Part shown: positions 1 through 6,095 of the stretch, in pieces | Layout: each line of letters opens with the position of its first letter | How positions within the stretch are numbered: position 1 is the stretch's first letter | Source: SOIA01 sp050116035 | GTDB lineage: Bacteria; Acidobacteriota; Aminicenantia; Aminicenantales; Aminicenantaceae | DNA length: 10,140 nucleotides | Direction of reading: 5' to 3' | Assembly: GCA_050116035.1 (NCBI GenBank) | Contig: JASFPJ010000101.1 | Coordinates: 1 to 10,140, forward strand | The notes under the pieces: model-generated | The model's input: the letters and a program-made list of their open reading frames with translations, nothing else | The model's database searches: none | Told to the model about the DNA's origin: nothing | Program-made: the position numbers and the translations under genes

Positions 1-1733
1 ACCGCCTCCATGGGGCCGGACAAACCCATCCGTCGGACTACTGATGCACTGACTACCCATTGAGCATCGGACTCATCGTTGATATTCCGCGAAAAGAAAC
101 GCCCGGCAACGAGTGGTATCTTGTAAATATTCAGATAACGCTTGTCACACATTTTGATAGACACAGGGAATTCCACGATATTGCCGGGTGCTTCGTATTT
201 AAACGGTGTTCGAAAATCCGACCTGGATGTTGGTGCTGACCAGGCAAAGCCCACATCCCTGATTTCAGAATTCTGCATCCATCGGCTGCGCAGAGCCTCG
301 CAACGGCCTTCTTCATAGGCAGGAATCGGCACAGTTAATATTTCTTCATTGCGAAAACCCAGGTTCTTGTTGGACATGAATTTCATCTGCCCGGCGATAA
401 CCAGCGTTCCCACAATCAGGACCTGGGAGATGATAAACTGTGTGAGGACCAGACTGTTCCTGAAGGCGAGGGATCTCTTCCCATAGCGAGCCAGACTATT
501 CTTGAACGCCTCGACTGGCTGAAACCGTGTGAGCACAAAAGCAGGATACAGCCCGTTGAGACTGCTCATCATCAGGAAGACAATTCCCAGGAAAATGAAT
601 ACGCCGGCGCTGGAGAAAATCATTAGTTCCGTGTTGTTTCCCAAGAATTGATTCAGAAACGGCCGAACGCTCTCGGCAAGAAACAGGGCAACCAGAATGG
701 ATATCAACGTGATTAAAGTTGTTTCGCCCAACAGTTGCCGGATAAGTTGAATGCGGTGAGCACCTAGCACCTTGCGCATGCCTATTTCCCGGTTCCTCTT
801 CATCGCCTGTGCCGTTGTAAGATTTATAAAATTGATGCATGCGATGACAAGGATCAGGAGTCCGATAGCCGAGAAGGCGAACAGAACTATCCGACTGGTT
901 ACATAATTGTAGGATCCATAACGAGGGTTAAAATGGATATCTCCGAGCGGCTGCAGCCGGAAGGACCAACTCTTCGCGTATTCGGGCTCCATGTATCTCT
1001 GTTCAAACTGTTCGAAGCGTTTTTCCAATGCCCGTGGTTCGACAGATTCTGAAAGCAGGATGAATGTATGACTAGCGGTATCGAGAAAATCCCATTGACT
1101 CAAACGTTTTTCATTCCAGCGAGCATTCAGTGTTTTCCATGAAATTAACATGTCATAGGGCAAGCTCGTCCTCGGGGGCGGGTTGGCCACCACTCCTGCA
1201 ACAAGAAGATCGTATTCATTGTTCAGCTGCAGAACTTTCCCGACTGCTTCCGCATCGCTGAAATACTTGTTGGCTAACCGCTCCGTCAGGATCACTGTAA
1301 AGGGATCATCCAACGCCTGTGATGCGGCTCCCTGTATCCATTCTGTATCGAACACCTCAAAAAACTGGGATTCCACAAAAAATACAATGTCCCCTGTAAA
1401 ACGATTCTCTCCCGCGGTAATCATCACATCGGCATCCCTATAAATTTGTGTGCTTTGTTCCAATTGCGAGAAATCACTTCGCAAGGCCGCTGCTGTCGGA
1501 AACGGTGTGCCGCCAGCATAACCTCTCCCTTCGGCGCGGTTTATCTGGGTTACAACACGGTATATATATTCTTTCTCAGCAACATGCGAATCAAAACCGA
1601 GCTCGTATTCCACGAAAAGAAAAATAAGGATGCAGACTGCAATTCCAATGGCAAGTCCAACGATGGTGATGAAAGAATAAACTTTATGTTTTTTTATATT
1701 CCTCAATGCAATCCTTAAATGACTTTTAAACAT
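1..1733 (-). CDS. FtsX-family ABC transporter permease (MacB-like), C-terminus cut by window edge
   Basis: Reading leftwards from ATG at 1733, the frame is open for 577 codons to the window edge, so the 3' end is missing. The start is supported by GGAG eight bases upstream. The N-terminus (MFKSHLRIALRNIKKHK) and first membrane helix (about 19-42) are typical of long MacB/FtsX permeases of roughly 800 residues. A MacB-type periplasmic domain follows (about 45-275), then a first FtsX domain with helices near 281-304, 337-356 and 374-400. It carries the family motif EIGMRKVLGA at 316-325. A further helix lies at 426-447, and the second periplasmic domain starts after it. By family these proteins are membrane subunits of ABC systems that use ATP for mechanotransmission or export of peptides, lipoproteins or drugs. 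No ATPase gene is present here, and the substrate cannot be read from the sequence. A paralogue ends at 9806. Confidence 0.93.
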   Translation of the reverse strand, partial: MFKSHLRIALRNIKKHKVYSFITIVGLAIGIAVCILIFLFVEYELGFDSHVAEKEYIYRVVTQINRAEGRGYAGGTPFPTAAALRSDFSQLEQSTQIYRDADVMITAGENRFTGDIVFFVESQFFEVFDTEWIQGAASQALDDPFTVILTERLANKYFSDAEAVGKVLQLNNEYDLLVAGVVANPPPRTSLPYDMLISWKTLNARWNEKRLSQWDFLDTASHTFILLSESVEPRALEKRFEQFEQRYMEPEYAKSWSFRLQPLGDIHFNPRYGSYNYVTSRIVLFAFSAIGLLILVIACINFINLTTAQAMKRNREIGMRKVLGAHRIQLIRQLLGETTLITLISILVALFLAESVRPFLNQFLGNNTELMIFSSAGVFIFLGIVFLMMSSLNGLYPAFVLTRFQPVEAFKNSLARYGKRSLAFRNSLVLTQFIISQVLIVGTLVIAGQMKFMSNKNLGFRNEEILTVPIPAYEEGRCEALRSRWMQNSEIRDVGFAWSAPTSRSDFRTPFKYEAPGNIVEFPVSIKMCDKRYLNIYKIPLVAGRFFSRNINDESDAQWVVSASVVRRMGLSGPMEA

Positions 1734-1807
1734 TGTTACTTCTCCAGGAGCAAATTAAAGCCTGCATTCCCTATTTTAATTAGCAATAAACATGCCAACT
1801 TCATCTT

Positions 1808-1829
1808 CTTGGTGTTTTCTAACACCATG
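1808..1829. promoter_or_regulatory. short perfect inverted repeat upstream of the left permease
   Basis: TGGTGTT (1810-1816) and AACACCA (1821-1827) are perfect 7-base arms around a TTCT loop. They lie 77-94 bases upstream of the permease start at 1733. No U-tract follows on the minus strand, so a terminator is unlikely. It may be a protein-binding site or chance. I found no convincing -35/-10 pair here. Confidence 0.25.
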
Positions 1830-1920
1830 AAAGATTGATGTATCATTTATTAACAGTTAATGTCCGTTCTCGCACAGAAATAAATATTCCCCATATCAAC
1901 TTTTTGTTAGAAAATGATTC

Positions 1921-1964
1921 GGACTATCCCCTTTTTAAAAAAATTGGGGACTGTCCCCAATTTC
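1921..1964 (+). repeat. family A palindromic repeat, copy 1 (best preserved)
   Basis: The element contains CCCC at 1928-1931, GGGG at 1946-1949 and CCCC at 1955-1958. Its 3' half is a perfect palindrome with 11-base arms, AAATTGGGGAC (1941-1951) and GTCCCCAATTT (1953-1963), around one T. The central GGGG can pair with either CCCC, so two exclusive hairpins are possible. It lies in the 294-base gap between the hydrolase stop (2028) and the permease start (1733). Apart from this repeat and the small inverted repeat at 1810-1827, I see nothing in that gap. Copies recur near 5822, 5868, 7565, 7645 and 9761. Such elements are often REP-like, but no REP-associated transposase is visible here. Confidence 0.8.
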
Positions 1965-2027
1965 AGAAGTGGTGTTTATCAATTTGTACTTGTGCGGACA
2001 GGAGTATAAAAAGATAAATCCTAGATA

Positions 2028-3614
2028 TTACCCTTTTTTTCTTCTTCTCCTTTTCTTGAGCCATACTATCACTATAATGACGACAATTATCAGGAGGAGA
2101 ACTCCCCCGCCAATCAGAGCCAAACGGCCCACGAACTTTTTGGCCATTCTCGGGGCGCTCTGAGAGGGAGTAAAATTCATGGGTTCATACTGAAACTTTG
2201 AATCATCCACAATCCCCTCTCGATAAAAGGACTCCACGAGATGACGAAAAGCATCGGGCTGTATGTTCCTCACATCACTGCTGTGTCCCATTTCTGACAG
2301 GATAACAAGTTTTCCATTCTTCAGATGAGGCAGCAATTCATCCCTTGCGTATTCAACAGGTGTCGAGAAATCAATGTTTCCATTGACCATCAGTGTTTCC
2401 ACATCCGAGTCCTGCAATTTCCTGTATTCTTCCGGTATAGGCTTGATCGGCCAACCCCCATATTTCAGGCCACCCAGTATTTTTGACATGGGAGAACCCA
2501 GAATCGAACCCGGGGGCATCATTTCGTTCTCATAATCCCGTGTTGGATCATAGTCAGCGCTTAATGCTTTAGACGCGTTGTCTCCCCAATTGAGTGCAGT
2601 GGGCATCATTCTGTCATAAAAAAACGAGAGAAAGGCCAGACCGCTGTAATCTCCATTCTCAGCCGCAATGAAGGCATCAAACAGCTGGGCCGCCGTATCC
2701 CGATGATACAGGAACATGAACATTCCAGAGCGAGTCTTATCAGGATCAGCCCTGAAAATGAGCCACTTTTGAGGAAGGCTCGCGAGTACGTTCTGGATTG
2801 TTTTTATTAAATCTGGTGTGCGCAATACGGCATTAGGATCTTTTTTCCAAAGTTCGCCATAATATCTCAACTGCTCATCCACTTTTTCAGGCTCCCAAAT
2901 AAAATGCCCCGGGGGATTGACGCTGATCATCAGAGACCGGTTTATATTTGATGGGCATCTCAGGCCATAGATGTACGCGATGCGCGTTCCATAGCTAACG
3001 CTGTAGAGATTTATCTTTTTCAATCCCATGCTTCTTCGCACCTCTTCGGTATCATCGATGACATCCACCATTGTGTATCTGTCGATATCAATCCCCTCCT
3101 CCTTCAACCTCTGGAAAGCGGCATAATACGCCCTTCCCAACTTCTCAATGTTCTCATGGGAAAGTGGATATTCTTTCACTTTCATCGCCTTTGTTACCTC
3201 AGGACAATCGAGAGAAACAGATCCATCCACGCCTCGGTATCCAATCATAACAACATCATGATTCTCCAAGAGCCAGACCGGAGGAGATTTCCAGATATTG
3301 GACTGGCCAGGCCCCCCTGCAAGCAGGAAAACCGGTTCAGAGGGCTTCTCTCCTATGGCATGTATCTTGACGACGGGCAGATGAATCAGACTGGAATCGG
3401 GATTATTCCTGTTCTCTGAAACAGTTAAAATCCCAAAGTCCGCTTTGTACTGTTTTTCCTCAACGGCAAGAACACCGGGTTTCCACGTTATATCCCCTGC
3501 CGGCTTTTCAGAAACTTCCTGCATAGACGGGAATGGAGATTCTTCAACCCTTGAACACGAAACGACAATCAGAAGAAAAATGCTTAAAATAAGACAAGGT
3601 TTAAATATTTTCAT
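2028..3614 (-). CDS. lipoprotein alpha/beta-hydrolase, peptidase S33/TAP-like, with C-terminal membrane anchor
   Basis: The 528-residue product starts at ATG 3614, which has GGAAG upstream and leads straight into a signal peptide. An ATG at 3656 would place 14 extra residues before it and is less likely. The signal ends in a lipobox, V17-V18-S19-C20, predicting a lipid-anchored envelope protein. The hydrolase fold shows the oxyanion motif AGGPG (99-103), a nucleophile elbow S-V-S207-Y-G (205-209), Asp415 in GNIDFSTP and His444 in EMGHSSD. This order matches the S33 prolyl/tripeptidyl aminopeptidase group with a C-terminal TAP-like domain. The first glycine of the usual GxSxG is serine here. 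After residue 490 there is a hydrophobic helix (about 498-518) followed by KKRRRRKKG, which is unusual in a lipoprotein. Peptide substrates are inferred from the family; an esterase role is also possible. The upstream region is divergent from the DUF3796-XRE operon. Confidence 0.9.
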   Translation of the reverse strand: MKIFKPCLILSIFLLIVVSCSRVEESPFPSMQEVSEKPAGDITWKPGVLAVEEKQYKADFGILTVSENRNNPDSSLIHLPVVKIHAIGEKPSEPVFLLAGGPGQSNIWKSPPVWLLENHDVVMIGYRGVDGSVSLDCPEVTKAMKVKEYPLSHENIEKLGRAYYAAFQRLKEEGIDIDRYTMVDVIDDTEEVRRSMGLKKINLYSVSYGTRIAYIYGLRCPSNINRSLMISVNPPGHFIWEPEKVDEQLRYYGELWKKDPNAVLRTPDLIKTIQNVLASLPQKWLIFRADPDKTRSGMFMFLYHRDTAAQLFDAFIAAENGDYSGLAFLSFFYDRMMPTALNWGDNASKALSADYDPTRDYENEMMPPGSILGSPMSKILGGLKYGGWPIKPIPEEYRKLQDSDVETLMVNGNIDFSTPVEYARDELLPHLKNGKLVILSEMGHSSDVRNIQPDAFRHLVESFYREGIVDDSKFQYEPMNFTPSQSAPRMAKKFVGRLALIGGGVLLLIIVVIIVIVWLKKRRRRKKG

Positions 3615-3642
3615 GGTCTTCACTTCCAGATTTTTTGGAAAG

Positions 3643-3672
3643 AACATACCACACACTGTACAAGAGTTTCAA
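3643..3672 (-). promoter_or_regulatory. candidate sigma70 promoter for the lipoprotein hydrolase
   Basis: On the minus strand, TTGAAA (3667-3672) and TATGTT (3643-3648) are separated by 18 bases and lie 29-58 bases upstream of the ATG at 3614. The match is moderate and based on eye alone. Confidence 0.35.
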
Positions 3673-3708
3673 ATCTCAAGAAACTTAAGCGAAATTTAGC
3701 AAAAAAAC

Positions 3709-3737
3709 TTGACAAATACTGCAATATGTTATATATT
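3709..3737 (+). promoter_or_regulatory. strong sigma70-type promoter of the DUF3796-XRE operon
   Basis: TTGACA (3709-3714) is a perfect -35 box. After exactly 17 bases comes TATATT (3732-3737), a near-consensus -10 box. Transcription would start near 3744, about 35 bases before the ATG at 3779. The -10 box sits between the arms of the palindrome at 3722-3749, so a protein bound there would block RNA polymerase. Confidence 0.8.
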
Positions 3738-3752
3738 TCTAACATATTGTTA
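3722..3752. promoter_or_regulatory. palindromic operator overlapping the -10 box
   Basis: CAATATGTTA (3722-3731) and TAACATATTG (3740-3749) are perfect 10-base inverted arms around an 8-base centre that is the -10 region. A third half-site, TGTTA (3748-3752), makes a second nested palindrome with TAACA (3740-3744). The geometry is that of a dimeric repressor operator. The XRE-type regulator encoded second in this operon is the natural candidate ligand; binding itself is inference. Confidence 0.7.
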
Positions 3753-3778
3753 GGAAAACATCACATTTGGAGGCTTAA

Positions 3779-4117
3779 ATGAAGAGCTCTTGGCTCAAAT
3801 ATTTGGGATTTTTGGGAATGCTCGGCGTTCTCGGAATCTTCACAGACAACATCGGTTTTTACGGATTCTTCGGCTTTTTCGGATTCTTCATCTACAGCAA
3901 AATTATTAAGGACGAACGGCTGGAGGCCAACATCAACAAAGCCGCGCGGAACGCTTTTGTCGTGGCGATACCTGTTTTCGTCATCGCCACAGTCATCGCT
4001 GGAATCATCAAGGATCTCTCCGTGTACAGTTATGCCTTTATCGCGCTTTTCATACTGCAGCTCTTGATATTTACATTTTCGTTAAAGTTCTATGAAAAAG
4101 AATTGAGGAAAGAGTGA
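3779..4117 (+). CDS. small multi-pass membrane protein, DUF3796-like
   Basis: The 112-residue product starts at ATG 3779, with TTGGAGG (3767-3773) just upstream. It is very hydrophobic, with likely membrane segments near 8-22, 26-40, 58-77 and 83-103. The first two are built of short glycine/aromatic repeats, LGFLGMLGVLGIF (9-21) and GFYGFFGFFGFF (26-37). This pattern resembles the DUF3796 family, which I recall as small membrane proteins often encoded beside an XRE regulator; the assignment is by eye. A charged stretch (KIIKDERLEANINKAAR, 41-57) probably faces the cytoplasm. The stop codon overlaps the start of the next gene by one base, implying translational coupling. The function of this family is unknown to me. 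The repressor-like partner suggests the protein and regulator form one self-controlled unit, perhaps sensing the membrane. Confidence 0.88.
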   Translation: MKSSWLKYLGFLGMLGVLGIFTDNIGFYGFFGFFGFFIYSKIIKDERLEANINKAARNAFVVAIPVFVIATVIAGIIKDLSVYSYAFIALFILQLLIFTFSLKFYEKELRKE

Positions 4118-4323
4118 TGTCTTTCAGGACACGGATCAAGGAATTCCGGGCGAAGCTCGATTTGACCCAAGAAGACCTGGCGAAACGAGTCAAGATCAGG
4201 AGGGAGACCATCATCTATCTTGAAAAGGGAAAATACAATCCCTCCCTCAGGCTTGCTCACGATGTGGCCAAAGCATTGAACGCCTCCATCGATGAGCTTT
4301 ATATCTTTGACGATGAAAAATAA
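4117..4323 (+). CDS. XRE-family helix-turn-helix transcriptional regulator
   Basis: The 68-residue product is almost entirely one HTH_3/Cro-C1 domain. Helix 2 is near TQEDLAKRV (17-25), the recognition helix near RRETIIYLEKGK (28-39), followed by the usual NPSLRLAHDVAKALN segment (41-55). This is the typical size of stand-alone YgzD-like XRE regulators with no sensor domain. I chose ATG 4117, which overlaps the upstream stop TGA by one base and has GAGG at 4105-4108, eight bases away. GTG 4114 is an alternative with tighter spacing. The gene is translationally coupled to the DUF3796-like gene. Because it has no ligand-binding domain, regulation may come from its membrane partner or simple autorepression at the palindrome 3722-3749 (inference). 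Family identity is very likely; target genes beyond its own operon are unknown. Confidence 0.93.
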   Translation: MSFRTRIKEFRAKLDLTQEDLAKRVKIRRETIIYLEKGKYNPSLRLAHDVAKALNASIDELYIFDDEK

Positions 4324-4398
4324 AAGGACAGCAGTGAATTTTATTGATCGAAAATCAGTAATACTCAATGAAGGCAGGCGTTCCTTAGGAAGGTTAGG

Positions 4399-4458
4399 AT
4401 GAATAAAGTGCTGATCATATTGATCATTATTGTTTTAGTTCTCATTTTCACTTTTTAA
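4399..4458 (+). CDS. possible 19-residue single-helix membrane microprotein
   Basis: The reading frame encodes MNKVLIILIIIVLVLIFTF followed by TAA. It has a strong ribosome binding site, AGGAAGG (4387-4393), five bases before the ATG. Nearly the whole product is one hydrophobic helix after a single lysine, as in known bacterial small membrane proteins. It lies 75 bases after the XRE gene, on the same strand, with no clear terminator between them, so it may be the third gene of that operon. The candidate promoter for the next gene follows it. A 19-codon frame can arise by chance, so the evidence rests on the ribosome binding site, composition and position. No function can be assigned. Confidence 0.5.
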   Translation: MNKVLIILIIIVLVLIFTF

Positions 4459-4470
4459 GCCAATCATCTT

Positions 4471-4500
4471 TTGTCACTTCAAGTGGCATCCGATTAAAAT
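4471..4500 (+). promoter_or_regulatory. candidate promoter for the iron-sulfur AKR-like gene
   Basis: TTGTCA (4471-4476) and TAAAAT (4495-4500) are spaced by 18 bases, giving a leader of roughly 78 bases before the ATG at 4585. The pair is reasonable but not tested. Confidence 0.4.
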
Positions 4501-4584
4501 AAAATATTTCAATTCCTGAACTTTTTTCATTACAATAGCGTAAATATTAATGCCGATCATCACAAACCATAAAAGGAGCGAATC

Positions 4585-5814
4585 ATGACCAAGGGAAACA
4601 CCTGTATGAACCGAAGGAACTTCATATCCAAAGGATTAGCAGGCATTGCCGGAGCTATCGCCCTTCCACATGTGGGGTGTAAAGGAGATGCCTCCAAAGA
4701 CACAGAAGGCGAGAAAAAACACAAGCTGGTGTACCGCACACTCGGAAAAACAGGAATAAAACTCCCGATCGTGAGCATGGGAACCATGGATGCCATCTCA
4801 GAAGCTCTGGTGAGAACAGCCCTGGATTCAGGGATCCGCTTCATCGCAACAGCTCAATACTATGCGAACGGCCGCGCGGAAGAATTCGTGGGAAAAGTCA
4901 TCAAACACTACAATAGGGAGGATATTATCATTGCGACTGGTGTCATCCCCCAGCCGATAGACTATCAATCGGGCGTTTTTTCGAAAGATACAGATATCGC
5001 CAGATTTGAAAAAGAATTCGAGGGGAGCCTGAAGAGAATGGATGTGGACTATGTGGATATCTTCAACCTCCCTTTTGCCGCAAAAAAAGAATCGGTCATG
5101 TTTGAACCCGTGATGAAATCGATGGAAAAGATCAAAAAGGCGGGGAAAGCCAGGTTTTTAGGTATAGGTACGCATAGTTTCGTTCCGGAAGCTGTCCGCG
5201 CTGCGGCGGACAGCGGCTTTTATGATGTGGCCGTGATCGCTTACAACTTCCAGATCAAAGACATCGAAGAAAGAAAAAAGGCCATTGCCTATGCAGCAAA
5301 CAAGGGTATGGGGATAGTCGCCATGAAGACCATTACCGGGGAGTCCTGGATGGCCGGGAAACAAGAAGCAGTGAGCAATCCCAGGGCAGCCCTCAAATGG
5401 GCGCTTCAAAACGAGAACATCCACACCTCTGTCCCGGGTATCAGCACATTCGACCAACTGGAGACGGATCTCTCTATCATGGAAGACCTCACCCTGACAC
5501 CTGAAGAGAAAAAATATCTGGAATTAGCGCGCATCAACCATAAAGACAGCCTCTTCTGTCAGGGGTGCGGAACCTGTTTGACACAATGCTCTAGAGCGCC
5601 TGATATCCCGACACTGATGCGGTGCTACATGTATGCCTATGGTTATAGAGACCTTGCCTTGGCGGCGAGAAACATTGAATCCATCAAGGATGATCCTATC
5701 GCCTGTACCGATTGTTCCTCTTGCGTCGTGAAATGTCCGATGGGCTTTGACGTCAAAGAAAGGGCCCTGGATATCATACGGCTAAGAAATTTTCCGCCGG
5801 AATTTTTCGCTTAA
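4585..5814 (+). CDS. Tat-exported aldo/keto-reductase-like protein with two C-terminal 4Fe-4S motifs
   Basis: The 409-residue product starts at ATG 4585 with GGAG six bases upstream. The N-terminus has a twin-arginine signal, NRRNFISKG (9-17), a hydrophobic stretch and Cys32, which could be a lipidation site though the lipobox is poor. An aldo/keto-reductase barrel follows (about 48-310), with recognisable landmarks YRTLGKTGIKLP and FLGIGTHS. The C-terminus holds two CX2CX2CX3C motifs, Cys325/328/331/335 and Cys374/377/380/384, predicting two 4Fe-4S clusters as in COG1453 proteins. The usual AKR catalytic residues look replaced: Ala88 for the Asp of DTA, Gly119 for the Lys of the TK motif, and Pro163 for the His of LH; a Tyr is kept near 92-93. 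This suggests electron transfer or a changed reaction and not classic NADPH carbonyl reduction. Cofactor import in folded form fits Tat export. It stands alone between its own promoter and a convergent gene. Confidence 0.88.
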   Translation: MTKGNTCMNRRNFISKGLAGIAGAIALPHVGCKGDASKDTEGEKKHKLVYRTLGKTGIKLPIVSMGTMDAISEALVRTALDSGIRFIATAQYYANGRAEEFVGKVIKHYNREDIIIATGVIPQPIDYQSGVFSKDTDIARFEKEFEGSLKRMDVDYVDIFNLPFAAKKESVMFEPVMKSMEKIKKAGKARFLGIGTHSFVPEAVRAAADSGFYDVAVIAYNFQIKDIEERKKAIAYAANKGMGIVAMKTITGESWMAGKQEAVSNPRAALKWALQNENIHTSVPGISTFDQLETDLSIMEDLTLTPEEKKYLELARINHKDSLFCQGCGTCLTQCSRAPDIPTLMRCYMYAYGYRDLALAARNIESIKDDPIACTDCSSCVVKCPMGFDVKERALDIIRLRNFPPEFFA

Positions 5815-5821
5815 AATCAGA

Positions 5822-5850
5822 GACTATCCCCTTTTCATGAAATTGGGGAT
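5822..5850 (+). repeat. family A repeat, copy 2 (5' part only)
   Basis: GACTATCCCC (5822-5831), then TTTTCATGAAATT and GGGG (5845-5848), match the first half of the copy at 1921. The second CCCC arm is missing. The CCCC...GGGG segment is itself a near-palindrome centred on CATG. It begins eight bases after the AKR-like stop codon. Confidence 0.65.
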
Positions 5851-5867
5851 TATTAACATCCTCATGT

Positions 5868-5905
5868 GCCCATTTTCATAAAATTAAGGTCTGTCCCCGT
5901 TTTCA
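5868..5905 (+). repeat. family A repeat, copy 3 (degenerate)
   Basis: GCCCATTTTCATAAAATTAAGG followed by CTGTCCCC (5891-5898) and GTTTTCAC aligns along the whole element, with several lost G and C bases. It follows copy 2 directly, so this gap holds a tandem pair in one orientation. Confidence 0.55.
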
Positions 5906-5952
5906 CATTTTGGAGTCATAACGAGCGAAGCACATCAATCCCAACCATGTGT

Positions 5953-5977
5953 CATTGCGAGCCTGCGTGGCAATCTC
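5953..5977 (+). repeat. family B repeat, isolated short-form unit
   Basis: A 25-base unit, CATTGCGAG...GGCAATCTC, is identical to the units of the array at 8066-8195. The preceding bases AACCATGTGT also match the linker of that array. The next family B copy starts at 5988, exactly 35 bases later, keeping the period of the distant array. Confidence 0.8.
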
Positions 5978-5984
5978 GTGTCCA

Positions 5985-6079
5985 TGTCATTGCGAGGAAC
6001 GAAGTGACGTGGCAATCTCATAAAAAGAAATGAATTTTTCATAAGAGATTACCATGTCGCTTCGCTCCTCGTAATGACA
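5985..6079. repeat. inverted pair of long-form family B repeats (35-bp imperfect stem)
   Basis: The left arm (5985-6019) starts TGTCATTGCGAGGAACGAAG; the right arm (6045-6079) is its inverse with five differences in 35 positions, all transitions. In plus-strand RNA three of these are G-U pairs, so the stem stays nearly continuous around a 25-base AT-rich loop. This is the architecture of a REPIN or MITE-like element. It lies between two convergent genes, ending 16 bases before the stop codon at 6096, and could also act as a shared terminator or 3' end stabiliser. Confidence 0.8.
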
Positions 6080-6095
6080 CGTAATTGTAGACTGG

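Noticed and set aside
496..840. A 114-residue minus-strand frame
   Set aside because: It lies inside the left permease gene in another frame, with no membrane or domain pattern of its own.
1835..2163. Two short plus-strand frames near the first repeat
   Set aside because: They run through a family A repeat or antisense to the lipoprotein hydrolase and have no ribosome binding site.
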